A stretch of 64,000 nt of DNA from Channallabes apus. Taxonomy: Eukaryota > Chordata > Actinopteri > Siluriformes > Clariidae. The stretch lies in assembly GCA_030522415.1 (NCBI GenBank), contig CM060124.1, positions 20,579,754-20,643,753 of the forward strand, in the 5' to 3' direction. The stretch's first letter is position 1, and each line of letters begins with the position of its first letter. This document shows, piece after piece, positions 11,881 to 21,021 of this stretch. Below the pieces are notes generated by a model, which saw only the letters and a program-made list of their open reading frames with translations, was not told where the DNA came from and searched no databases. A program made the translations under genes and the position numbers.

Positions 11881-12967
11881 TGTGGGCAATTAGGATACCA
11901 ATTTCATGTGTTCGCACATAAGTTTTTTGCATTTTTTTTGTTAGTTCTTAGTTATTGCCTTGATAATAGAAAATATGAACTAGGCATCATGTATGACAGT
12001 TGCCAAAGTGAGATATGAGCTAAAATGACCAGATCCTGCGAAAGGAGACATATCTTGTTTGTACATATAGGGCTTATATGTGAATAAAAAGAAGCAATAC
12101 AGGAGACCTATATGGCCTATATATACACATATATGCACCTCAATGTTGCCTACATGTGGCATATATACGCATATATATTATCATATATATGCATATATAC
12201 TGCATATAGGTTTCATACTGTATATGCGCATATATCCTCATATAGGTGAGGATATATGCTCATATATTCTGCATATAGGTTTCATATATGCGCATATATC
12301 CTCATATAGGTTCTTTCCATGTGGGCATATCTTGTATGTACATATAGGGCTTATATGTGAATATAAAGAAGCAATACAGGAGACCTATATGGCCTGTATA
12401 TGCACATATATGCACCTCAATGTTGCCTACATGTGGCATATATACGCATATATATTATCATATATATGCATATATACTGCATATAGGTTTCATATATGCG
12501 CATATGTCCTCATATAGGTGAGGATATATGCGCATATATTCTGCATATAGGTTTCATATATGCGCATATATCCTCATATAGGTTCTTTCCATGTGGGCAT
12601 ATCTTGTATGTACATATAGGGCTTATATGTGGACATAAAGAAGCAATACAGGAGACCTATATGGCCTGTATATGCACATATATGCACCTCAATGTTGCCT
12701 ACATGTGGCATATATATGAATATATGCAGCATATATATTATCATATATATATATGCATATATACTGCATATAGGTTTCATATATGCGCATATAGGTGCGG
12801 ATATATGCACATATATACTGCATATAGGTTTCATATATGCGCATATGTCCTCAAATAGGTGCGGTTATATGCGAATATATACTGCATATAGGTTTCATAT
12901 TTGTGCATATGTCCTCATATAGGTGCGGTTATATGCGCATATATACTGCATATAGGTTTCATATTTG
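11850..12967. repeat. TA-rich tandem array, about 275-bp higher-order unit
   Basis: A unit containing GGGCTTATATGTGAATA...GAAGCAATACAGGAGACC recurs at about 12070, 12347 and 12619, a period of 272-277 bp. Between them are many copies of a roughly 25-45 bp subunit of the form TGCGCATATATCCTCATATA. The array is interrupted by a hAT-type element and resumes at 14179-14283. ORFs of 86-145 aa across it merely translate the repeat. Confidence 0.9.
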
Positions 12968-13668
12968 CAGAGGTGGAAAGTAACGAATTACATTTACTTG
13001 CGTTACTGTAATTGAGTAGCTTTTTTGTGTATTTCTACTTTTTAAAGTAGTTTTAAAAATCTGTAATTTTACTTTTACTTAAGTACGTTTTGTTTGAAGT
13101 ATTGTAATTCGCTACATTTTAAAACATATTCGCTACTGAGTAAAAAATAAATGAATGAAAATTATAAAATAATAAAAGATATTATGCTTTATATAAATGC
13201 TCCGTTGCGCCGCGTGTGTGTATCATGTCCTGGTCGCGCGCCACTCCAGACTCCACTCCAGGTTTTCTGACATCGGCAGCTACCTGACCTTCCACACGGT
13301 CGCTTCCGCCCTGAGTGACGTCATCGACTAGCGCGTCCATGTATAAACCGGAGAGAGACGCGGGAAAGATGAAAGAGGTTGTGATTTTGGCGTTTTGATA
13401 TTTGGTTGTGTAATCTGGTTTTGACTTTTTGCCTCCCATTGACTTTGATTATTGCTTTGTCCCTTTGGTTTGGTTGGTCTTTGCATATATTTGTAGATAA
13501 TTTCACTGTTTTTGGTTTAGGGAGTCCGGGAAGGTATCTGTATTTTTGTTTGTGTGTGTGGGGTTTTTTTTTCGGGTTTTTTTTTTGCAGGTAATCTAGC
13601 TACTAAATATAAATACCATTTTGTTTATTATTTTGGCCTGGGTCCAACCTGAACCTGATCCTCCTCCT

Positions 13669-13713
<45 letters not shown>

Positions 13714-14178
13714 AAACCTCATTATTTCATCAGTTAATGATTGGATCTAGTTCTTTCTGCCATATACCACCATTTCCATACAGTTATATATATTATAAAT
13801 AGAACCCTGAACCATTCTTTTGCTGTATGGCCCTAGACTGGGACGTAACACCATATTTAAGTGACCACTTTGATTTTCAAGCACAAGAAAGACAACAGCT
13901 TTATTATGCAAAGGTGTTCCTTCAGTTAAAAAACAACTAGTTTGAGATTTACATCTGCTCATCTTTTTTGAACTACGAATGACTCATCCCACCCCGCTGT
14001 TAAAAAAAAAAAAGTAACTCGGTAACTTTTACTCTGAGTACATTTTTTAATGAACTACTTTTTACTTTTACTTGAGTAGATTTTTATAATTGTAACTTTA
14101 CTTGTACTTAAGTAAAATTTCACTGAAGTAACAGTACTTGTACTTGAGTACAAAATTTTATTACTCTTTCCACCTCTG
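12968..14178. mobile_element. Non-autonomous hAT-type element
   Basis: The 1211-bp element starts CAGAGGTGGAAAGTAACGAA and ends with the complement (CTTTCCACCTCTG). It is flanked by 8-bp duplications CATATTTG/CATATATG (7 of 8 match), the size used by hAT transposases. Subterminal regions hold repeated TTACTTTTACTT/AAGTA motifs. The interior (13200-13400) has a CpG-rich promoter-like block and no transposase ORF. A shorter relative with the same ends is at 49397-50027. Confidence 0.9.
13671..13711. repeat. TG microsatellite
   Basis: (TG)n run of about 40 bp inside the hAT-type element. Confidence 0.95.
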
Positions 14179-14283
14179 CATATATGCGCATATATCCTCA
14201 TATAGGTGAGGATATATGCGCATATATTCTGCATATAGGTTTCATATATGCGCATATATCCTCATATAGGTTCTTTCCATGTG
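14179..14283. repeat. Continuation of the TA-rich array
   Basis: Same subunits as 12240-12325 and 12520-12600, ending at CCATGTGGG. This shows that the hAT element inserted into the array. Confidence 0.9.
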
Positions 14284-14628
14284 GGGCACGCACACTGCTC
14301 TGGGTCAGACACAGACAACGGGAAACAGGAACTAAGCTCTCAAACAAATGCTTCCCAACAGAATACCGTAGGTCGCATTGCCAAAATTCTTTCACCGTGA
14401 GTGGCAGGAACTTCCAGAATACAACATATTGAATTCTCATGCCTGTAGAGTGTATTATACTGACGTGGCAACAGTGTAAAAACACCCTCCGATGTTAAAT
14501 GCGAGCCGAAAAATGAGTACTTTTGAACGGCAAACAGGAATTAAGCTCTCAAGTGAGTAAACTAGACAGCAAGGTAAATACACAAAACTTACCGTCAAAT
14601 TATTTTTTTTCCTCAATAACAATATACA

Positions 14629-14678
<50 letters not shown>

Positions 14679-15395
14679 CACCATGGCAAATCTCTCGTAG
14701 TCAATTTTTTAACCTGTTTTAAACACATACACACATGCATACACATTTTATAGAAATGCACTTAGTTAATTTAATTTGCCTTACATTGTTGAATGAGGAT
14801 GGGTTCCAAAACCAAAAATCAACATTGATTCAATGTTTGTCTTTTCAACACAGAAAAGCAATGAATTATCAACATTGATTCAACATTATTTAGCATTGAA
14901 TAATCAACCTCAACCAAATGATGATTCTGATGAAATTTCAACATTGAATCAATGTCACCTTGCTATCTGGGTATACTCATGTAATAAATGCTCCCTTTTG
15001 GGACGTGGGGTGTGCACCGATGTGACACATCAATAGGAGTCCTAGGGAAAACCTGAGCCAGCTGTCAATAGGTCTTACATATTCATGAAAAGTTGGGGAT
15101 TATTCAGTGAACCAGAAGCTTTGCTGAAAAAAGTTAGGCACATCAGTCACTTTACCCCAAATAAAAGGTCTTTCTGAGTGTTATAATTTAGTTGTTTTGC
15201 TATGGACACACAAGACTTTTATTAACTTAGTTCTGTGTTTAAAACAACCTGTGAGGTTTGTTTATTCTACATTTTCACAGTTTTTCTGCTCGAGTTTAAA
15301 AATTGTATTTTCTTGTAAGTTGTACGTGAATTTAACATATTTACATCAGCTGCATTATGAAAACCCATTTTGTGCTCCATGTAAATAAGTGATAT
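14284..15395. other. No gene; low-complexity and repeat-like DNA
   Basis: Contains a (TA)n followed by a T run of about 30 (14628-14676). The block 14815-14975 is built from alternating CAACATTGATTCAA / TTCAACATTGAATCAATGT motifs and probably derives from a non-autonomous DNA element. No coding evidence. Confidence 0.5.
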
Positions 15396-15907
15396 TTAAA
15401 GGAGACATACAGTCTCAATTTTGCATAGGTTAATATGATTCTTTAGGGTCCTAATGAAAAGTTAAATATACTTTAATTAAAAATTCTCAATTGTTGTGTA
15501 AAAAAAACATTACTTTTACCTGGTAAAAAGTAGCTCTGTTCTCAGCAACCTGTTTCAGTACATGCTCCTTTAAATGTTAATGACCTCTACTGAATCCGCC
15601 CCCCTGTTCTGTGGGGCGTGTCTTCACAATACAAGTGGGGTATAGCTTTGACAACAGTTAAAAATATTTAAAAAACAGTTAAAAATAATTTTACATGATG
15701 TTAGAATTATTTTATATATAAAGGAGTTATTTCTACTCTCTTGCTCTCTTCCTCATAGATCTGATATTAACGTGTTAAATCTTCCCTGCTGCTATTTTCC
15801 TGTCTCCTCTTGCATCTGTTCATTCACGCTCACCTTCCCATACTCTGTCTCTCTCTCTCCCCCTCTCTCCCTCTCTGTCTCCTTCCACTTATCTTCCTCT
15901 CCTTTGA

Positions 15908-16075
15908 TTCAAATTCAAATTTTATTTGTCACATACACAGTCATACACAGTATGATTTGCAGTGAAATGCTTATACGACAGCCAGTGACCTTAAAAAGGA
16001 AAGAAAAGCTTATACGTAAGGAATAAATATCAATAAAAAGAAATACTAAAGCAAATAAATTTGACTAGTAAAATA
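15908..16075 (-). repeat. Dispersed fish repeat (LINE/SINE 3'-end like)
   Basis: (TTCAAA)n followed by TTTTATTTGTCACATACACA and a TGCAGTGAAATGCTTA block, in the manner of the reversed 3' tail of fish non-LTR elements. Assignment from memory of the motif; clade uncertain. Confidence 0.5.
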
Positions 16076-16095
16076 AACTGTACAAATGAGGACAT

Positions 16096-16160
16096 AATAA
16101 AAATATTACAAAATATAGGGGAAATTATATATTTCCCCTATATTTTGTAATATTTTTATT
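16096..16160. repeat. Perfect 30-bp inverted repeat with 5-nt loop
   Basis: Arms 16096-16125 and 16131-16160 are exact reverse complements (core CAAAATATAGGGGAAAT) around TATAT. Confidence 0.95.
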
Positions 16161-16213
16161 ATTATATATATATAGTTATATATGTATATAAAATTTTACA
16201 AACTTTTTTGACT

Positions 16214-16283
16214 TTCCAGACTGGGAATCAAACTCGAGTTGCTGCATTGAGAGCGCCGTATCCTAACCACTAGACCACAAAGG
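16214..16283 (-). pseudogene. tRNA-Glu-like pseudogene
   Basis: On the minus strand the sequence reads TGGTCTAGTGGTTAGGATAC, the tRNA-Glu D-arm/A-box, followed by GGCGCTCTCA with a CTC anticodon position and a degenerate T arm (GAGTTTGATTCCC). T-stem and acceptor pairings are poor, so it is probably not functional. Confidence 0.6.
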
Positions 16284-16299
16284 ATTAATGATTACCTCT

Positions 16300-16542
16300 T
16301 GGAAATGCCGGCTATTCAACCCGCGACCTTATACACGCGAAGCATTGTTTTTTCGGGATCTCACCAGGACATTTACAATGGTTAATTTTTAGTAACATAT
16401 GTCTATAGCACAGGCGTTTAGTCAAACATATATAAACCGATCTTTTGCTGTTAATAAACAGAGACCTTTCTGACCGACAACGTGTGTGTGTGTGTGTGTG
16501 TGTGTGCCGGGAATTCAACCTAGGACATCATACACGCGAAGC

Positions 16543-16550
<8 letters not shown>
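16300..16550 (-). repeat. Two further tRNA-like relics with TG repeats
   Basis: The string ACACGCGAAGCATTGT occurs at 16333-16348 and 16532-16547. Each is preceded on the plus strand by a B-box-like reversed motif (GGCTATTCAACC and GGGAATTCAACC). Each reads on the minus strand as the 3' half of a tRNA-like sequence. (TG)n tracts follow at 16480-16505 and 16544-16573. Confidence 0.45.
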
Positions 16551-16576
<26 letters not shown>

Positions 16577-16688
16577 ACTGAGTCTCTCCTGGTGTCAGAA
16601 AAGCTTACCGAAGCATAGCGCACTCGCCTCGTTACTAAACAAACTTTAGAAAAACTTTATAAATATGTAGTGCAAAAAAGCATGTACC

Positions 16689-16758
16689 TTGAGCAGGAAT
16701 CGAACCCGGGTCTCCCACGTGAAAGGGCCAAATCCTAACCACTAGACCACCACACTAC
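16689..16758 (-). pseudogene. tRNA-Glu-like pseudogene (TTC anticodon position)
   Basis: The minus strand reads TGGTGGTCTAGTGGTTAGGA, then CCCTTTCAC with TTC at the anticodon position, then a good B box (GGGTTCGATTCC). The anticodon stem and acceptor stem do not pair well. Box A and B could still support Pol III transcription. Confidence 0.6.
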
Positions 16759-17297
16759 ACAAAAAACTGCACACCACACTCATGTAGGCGCCATTTTGCT
16801 CCAGTGTAGAAAAACAATGGCCGACGGCTCTTTTTTCACTCGGGGCGGGTCTTTGCTAAAACACCAGTGTCAATCAACTATAGTAGGAGCGGCCTCTGTC
16901 GGTGTGACTTCACACCGACAGGCTTTTGAAAACGGCCTGATTTCAGAAGGGGCATCTTATATTATTAAATTAAAAGAAAATCGCTGGGCGGCTCTTTATC
17001 ATTGTAGAGTGGTTGTGTACACACTCTGCTAACACACAATGCAGTCCAAACAGCTTGAAAAAGTCCATGTAGCACCGTATGTCCCCTTTAATAAAGATTT
17101 AAAATTTACACAAAGAGTAAAGAGGTCTGAAGCACCGCAGTTCTACAGAAAGGCCTAAAACCCCAGAGGGTTGACAGTAATTCTCACCCCAGGACAAAAT
17201 TCATAGATTTTCATCCTGAAATGTGTGTCCTTTGTCCTTCAGGTAAAGGTATACCACTGATTCCGGACTTGAGGTGTTGCTCCTTCTGTGTTGATAC

Positions 17298-17364
17298 TAG
17301 GGCTGCACGATATATCGAAAAAATGTCGTTATAGCGATAATGGCATGCGCGATAACCATATCGC
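17298..17364. repeat. Fish dispersed repeat flanking the LTR element (left part)
   Basis: GGGCTGCACGATATATCG opens a common fish repeat with GCGATAA motifs. It is interrupted by the LTR retrotransposon and resumes at 20314 (ATCGCAAGGAGTTGCGATAA). Confidence 0.65.
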
Positions 17365-17723
17365 TGTAACGGTTAACCTCTAGATGGCGCCAGAGCGCCA
17401 TTAGTATTTTCGTTGTCTTTTGTGTTGTAGTTTGATTTTGGTTAAGTTTGACTTCATTTCCCGGTTTGCACCTCGGTCAGGTGACGTAGAAGCTCACCTG
17501 AACCGAGGGAAGTTAATTTGATTATGGGTTGATGTTTAGTGCTATAAATAGCCTGGCTGGACTCCAGTCAGGCGTCTAGCAACCGTTCATTTAACGTTTA
17601 GTTTGTGTTGGAGTGTTTATGTTTTGTTTGATTTAAAAATAAAGAACTTTGTTAACCGTCAGCTTGCCTCCGCGATCATGCCTCGCACCCACGGCCGACA
17701 CAGACGTAAGGGGAAACGTGACA
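17365..17723 (+). repeat. 5' LTR
   Basis: U3 holds an imperfect inverted repeat (CCTCGGTCAGGTGA / TCACCTGAACCGAGG) and the TATA box. The likely RNA start is 17574, AATAAA is at 17638-17643, and U5 carries the ATG of the internal ORF at 17678. Confidence 0.93.
17543..17584 (+). promoter_or_regulatory. LTR promoter: TATA box and predicted transcription start
   Basis: TATAAATA at 17543-17550 is followed 31 bp from its first base by GTCTAGCAACC (17574-17584). A start at G17574 fits normal TATA spacing and also makes this the exact segment that pairs with the primer-binding site. The start itself is inferred. Confidence 0.75.
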
Positions 17724-19954
17724 GATTGCTAGACCAACCAAGAGGCATGGCGGAGGATCCCCTCCTGAAGTTTTTTGGGGGGGGCGCAGTGGCCATCTTG
17801 CCCGAGCTGACGAACTGGCGGGACAGCGAGGAGGAGGACTACGGCTGGGACTATAACATCGGGCTGGTAGAGGACGAGGAGGAGATGTACCGCAGCTGCG
17901 AGTACAGATTGCTGGAGGAGCAGGAGCACCTGCGAGAGAGCAGCGAGGAGAGAGAGAGAGAGACACCACAAAGCTGGGAGGGCTGCAGGCTCGCCATTCG
18001 GCGGACGCCATTCAGGGGCGACGCGGCACGGGGTCACGTGGTTCCCCGCACTGGCCGGAAGAGAAGGGCGAGGAAGCCCAAGTACGGCAGTGACGAGGGG
18101 GAAAGAAAACCCCACGCAGAGCAGCAGCAGAGAGAGGAGGAGCTCATGTGGTGGATTCCGGAGCCGGAACGGGTGAGTGAAATGCTGGAGCATATTAAGG
18201 AGCTCCAGCAGATGATCCTCCACTTCCGGGATGACCGCGAAGCGGGCTCGGAGCTTTCTCCTCTCGTGCAAACACTCAGCAGCGAGCTAGCGTGTCAGCA
18301 GCCGCTGACCGACGCACCGCCGCCTTCCAGCTTCGAGGACAGCGAGCCAGCATGTCAGCAGCTGCTGTCCGACGCATCCGTTTCACCACCGCCTTCCAGC
18401 TTCAAGGACAGCGAGCCAGCGTGTCCACAGCTGCTGTCCGAACCACCCGTCTTACCGCCGCCTTCCAGCTTCGAGGACAGCGAGCCAGCGTGTCTACAGC
18501 TGCTGTCCGACGCACCCGTATTACCGCCGCCTTTCGGCTTTGAGGACAGCGAGCCAGCGTGTCTACAGCTGCTGTCCGACGCACCCGTTTTACCACCGCC
18601 TCCCGGCTTTGAGGACGACGTTGAGCCGTCGTTGAGCGCCGTGCACGCTCCAACGCTGCAGGAGAGCGCCGTGCACGCTCCCACGCTGCAGGAGAGCGCC
18701 GTGCACGCTCCAACGCTGCAGGAGAGCGCCGTGCACGCTCCAACGCTGCAGGAGAGCGCCGTGCACGCTCCAACGCTGCAGGAGAGCGCCGTGCACGCTC
18801 CAACGCTGCAGGAGAGCGCCGTGCACGCTCCAACGCTGCAGGAGAGCGCCGTGCACGCTCCAACGCTGCAGGAGAGCGCCGTGCACGCTCCAACGCTGCA
18901 GGAGAGCGCCGTGCACGCTCCAACGCTGCAGGAGAGCGCCGTGCACGCTCCAACGCTGCAGGAGAGCGCCGTGCACGCTCCAACGCTGCAGGAGAGCGCC
19001 GTGCACGCTCCAGGGCCGTCTACGAGCGCACTGCACGCTCCCACGCCGTCTACGAGCGCAGTGACCGCTCCCACGCCGTCTACGAGCGCAGTGACCGCTC
19101 CCACGCCGTCTACGAGCGCAGTGACCGCTCCCACGCCGTCTACGAGCGCAGTGACCGCTCCCACGCCGTCTACGAGCGCAGTGACCGCTCCCACGCCGTC
19201 TACGAGCGCAGTGACCGCTCCCACGCCGTCTACGAGCGCAGTGACCGCTCCCACGCCGTCTACGAGCGCAGTGACCGCTCCCACGCCGTCTACGAGCGCA
19301 GTGACCGCTCCCACGCCGTCTACGAGCGCAGTGACCGCTCCCACGCCGTCTACGAGCGCAGTGACCGCTCCCACGCCGTCTACGAGCGCAGTGACCGCTC
19401 CCACGCCGTCTACGAGCGCAGTGACCGCTCCCACGCCGTCTACGAGCGCAGTGACCGCTCCCACGCCGTCTACGAGCGCAGTGACCGCTCCCACGCCGTC
19501 TACGAGCGCAGTGACCGCTCCCACGCCTGCGTCGAGCGCAGTGACCGCTCCAACGCCTGCGTCGAGCGCTTCTCCAGCCCTGCAGCCGCCGAGCACGCTT
19601 CCCGCTCAGCAGCATCCGAGCGCTTCTCCAGCTCTGCAGCATCCGAGCGCTTCTCCAGCTCTGCAGCATCCGAGCGCTTCTCCAGCTCTGCAGCCGCCGA
19701 GCGCTTCTCCAGCTCTGCAGCATCCGAGCGCTTCTCCAGCTCTGCAGCCGCCGAGCGCTTCTCCAGCTCAGCAGCAGCCGAGCACTTCTCCAGCTCTGCA
19801 GCCGCCGAGCACGCTTCCAGCCCAGCAGCCGCAGAGCATGCCTCCAGCCCCGTCACCCAGCCTCCTGGATAGGAGGCTAAAGGTAGAACATTGGGTTGGG
19901 TGTCCGGGGCCTCCGGTGATGCTCCGGGAGGAGCATTTTTTAGAGGGGGGGTAA
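17678..19954 (+). CDS. Tandem-repeat protein of the LTR retrotransposon (758 aa)
   Basis: Function unknown. I start it at MPRTHGRHRRKGKRD (ATG 17678, inside U5), because an upstream in-frame Met at 17603 would lie very close to the RNA start. Residues 1-200 are mixed: a basic N-terminus, an acidic stretch (DSEEEDYGWDYN), and a possible coiled coil near RVSEMLEHIKELQQM. Then come five roughly 22-24 aa repeats (DSEPACLQLLSDAP type), 12 copies of SAVHAPTLQE, 15 of SAVTAPTPST plus two variants, and about ten 9-aa SASPALQHP-type repeats. It ends FLEGG at the polypurine tract, directly before the 3' LTR. No CCHC knuckle or enzyme motif is seen. A gag-like structural role is possible but unproven. 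Confidence 0.7.
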   Translation: MPRTHGRHRRKGKRDRLLDQPRGMAEDPLLKFFGGGAVAILPELTNWRDSEEEDYGWDYNIGLVEDEEEMYRSCEYRLLEEQEHLRESSEERERETPQSWEGCRLAIRRTPFRGDAARGHVVPRTGRKRRARKPKYGSDEGERKPHAEQQQREEELMWWIPEPERVSEMLEHIKELQQMILHFRDDREAGSELSPLVQTLSSELACQQPLTDAPPPSSFEDSEPACQQLLSDASVSPPPSSFKDSEPACPQLLSEPPVLPPPSSFEDSEPACLQLLSDAPVLPPPFGFEDSEPACLQLLSDAPVLPPPPGFEDDVEPSLSAVHAPTLQESAVHAPTLQESAVHAPTLQESAVHAPTLQESAVHAPTLQESAVHAPTLQESAVHAPTLQESAVHAPTLQESAVHAPTLQESAVHAPTLQESAVHAPTLQESAVHAPTLQESAVHAPGPSTSALHAPTPSTSAVTAPTPSTSAVTAPTPSTSAVTAPTPSTSAVTAPTPSTSAVTAPTPSTSAVTAPTPSTSAVTAPTPSTSAVTAPTPSTSAVTAPTPSTSAVTAPTPSTSAVTAPTPSTSAVTAPTPSTSAVTAPTPSTSAVTAPTPSTSAVTAPTPSTSAVTAPTPASSAVTAPTPASSASPALQPPSTLPAQQHPSASPALQHPSASPALQHPSASPALQPPSASPALQHPSASPALQPPSASPAQQQPSTSPALQPPSTLPAQQPQSMPPAPSPSLLDRRLKVEHWVGCPGPPVMLREEHFLEGG
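17724..17734 (+). promoter_or_regulatory. Self-complementary primer-binding site
   Basis: GATTGCTAGAC directly abuts the 5' LTR. It pairs with 10 of 11 bases of GTCTAGCAACC at the predicted RNA 5' end. It does not begin TGG as a tRNA 3'-end complement would. It is also coding (within the internal ORF). Confidence 0.75.
18634..19565 (+). repeat. In-frame 30-bp minisatellite
   Basis: Two successive families of 30-bp units (GCCGTGCACGCTCCAACGCT type, about 12 copies, then GCAGTGACCGCTCCCACGCC type, about 17) are almost perfectly homogeneous. The unit length is a multiple of three, so long open frames also appear on the reverse strand. Confidence 0.97.
19942..19951 (+). promoter_or_regulatory. 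Polypurine tract
   Basis: AGAGGGGGGG, followed by the TAA stop and the 3' LTR; the usual plus-strand primer site. Confidence 0.75.
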
Positions 19955-20313
19955 TGTAACGGTTAACCTCTAGATGGCGCCAGAGCGCCATTAGTATTTT
20001 CGTTGTCTTTTGTGTTGTAGTTTGATTTTGGTTAAGTTTGACTTCATTTCCCGGTTTGCACCTCGGTCAGGTGACGTAGAAGCTCACCTGAACCGAGGGA
20101 AGTTAATTTGATTATGGGTTGATGTTTAGTGCTATAAATAGCCTGGCTGGACTCCAGTCAGGCGTCTAGCAACCGTTCATTTAACGTTTAGTTTGTGTTG
20201 GAGTGTTTATGTTTTGTTTGATTTAAAAATAAAGAACTTTGTTAACCGTCAGCTTGCCTCCGCGATCATGCCTCGCACCCACTCCAGACGCAAACAGAGA
20301 GGGAAACGTGACA
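19955..20313 (+). repeat. 3' LTR
   Basis: Identical to the 5' LTR except for a cluster of about nine differences in 18 nt near its 3' end (20282-20299 versus 17692-17709). The altered segment still encodes a basic peptide after MPRTH. Confidence 0.93.
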
Positions 20314-20844
20314 ATCGCAAGGAGTTGCGATAAATACTTTATTTGCCAAGCATTTGTGTGTCCAAATTTGACCAATCAGATGGGCCCTTACTATGTTTAT
20401 ACCCGCTTATATCTTTATTTATAAAGATATAAGATATATTATTTATATCTTTATACGTCATTCTGTCTCGAACTAAGCCCGGATGATCAGAAGACTTAGC
20501 GATTAGCCGTTAGTCACGATTAGCCGTTAGCCGCTAGCCCTTTATAGACGGTAAACCCAAACGCGGAAGCAAGCGAGTAGGCAGGATAACCACGCGAATT
20601 AGTTTAAGGACTCTCACAGAAGGGGAGCAAGGGAAAAACACACATTTAACCCACGTCCTATAAACACACACTCGAATCAGAAAGTAAACAATCTGCACCG
20701 ACATGCGTGAACACAGTGACTAAGCTCTATGCGGTGGTTTGTTTACTCCTCTTATACTTCCGGGTTCGCGCCCGCATTACCGTCTTTAAATGTAAATTTT
20801 TTTTTTTTTATAATAACAATAAGCAGACACAAACAGAGATAGGC
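20314..20844. other. Repeat-derived intergenic DNA
   Basis: The flanking fish repeat continues to about 20345. 20405-20456 holds an AT-rich palindrome (TATATCTTTATTTATAAAGATATA-type). 20495-20540 repeats CGATTAGCCGTTAG. No gene. Confidence 0.5.
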
Positions 20845-21021
20845 TAAATAACAGTTACAGATGTCGCCATTAAAAACGCGCGTTTCAAGAAAAGGGATCC
20901 CGTGACTTGCCGCGGCTTTGCGCGGCTGCGTGCGGGAAGCTGTGAACATGCCCTTCATTACCTGTAGGGGGCAGTCGTGTTTCAGTCTGAAGTATTGTGT
21001 GTCTACTGAAGCCGAAAATGT

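Larger units (their letters stand above)
15400..17087. mobile_element. TTAA-flanked non-autonomous DNA transposon (piggyBac/Kolobok type)
   Basis: TTAA at 15396-15399 and 17088-17091 flank matching inverted ends: AGGAGACATACAGT on the left and, reverse-complemented, AGGGGACATACGGT on the right. TTAA target duplication is used by piggyBac and Kolobok superfamilies. No transposase is present. The interior carries CT-rich repeats, a LINE-like tail, a perfect hairpin and tRNA-like sequences, probably later insertions. Confidence 0.7.
17365..20313 (+). mobile_element. Complete non-autonomous LTR retrotransposon, Tf1/sushi-like priming
   Basis: Two 359-bp LTRs (17365-17723 and 19955-20313) start TG and end CA, and are flanked by a perfect 5-bp duplication ATCGC (17360-17364, 20314-20318). 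The first 328 bp of the LTRs are identical by eye, implying recent insertion. Between them is one ORF. There is no protease, reverse transcriptase, RNase H or integrase motif, so enzymes must come in trans. A purine tract (AGAGGGGGGG) lies just upstream of the 3' LTR. The 11 nt after the 5' LTR pair with the predicted RNA 5' end, the self-priming scheme known for Tf1 and the vertebrate sushi group. Confidence 0.93.

Noticed and set aside
12080..12922. Overlapping ORFs of 86-145 aa rich in Tyr, Ile and His
   Set aside because: Direct translations of the TA-rich tandem array in several frames.
16689..16758. Functional tRNA-Glu gene
   Set aside because: Boxes A and B are good but the acceptor and anticodon stems do not pair, so listed only as pseudogene-like.
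18355..19991. Reverse-strand ORFs of 413, 377, 193 and 163 aa
   Set aside because: They exist only because the 30-bp and 27-bp repeats are multiples of three; low-complexity mirror translations of the forward frame without a start context or motifs.
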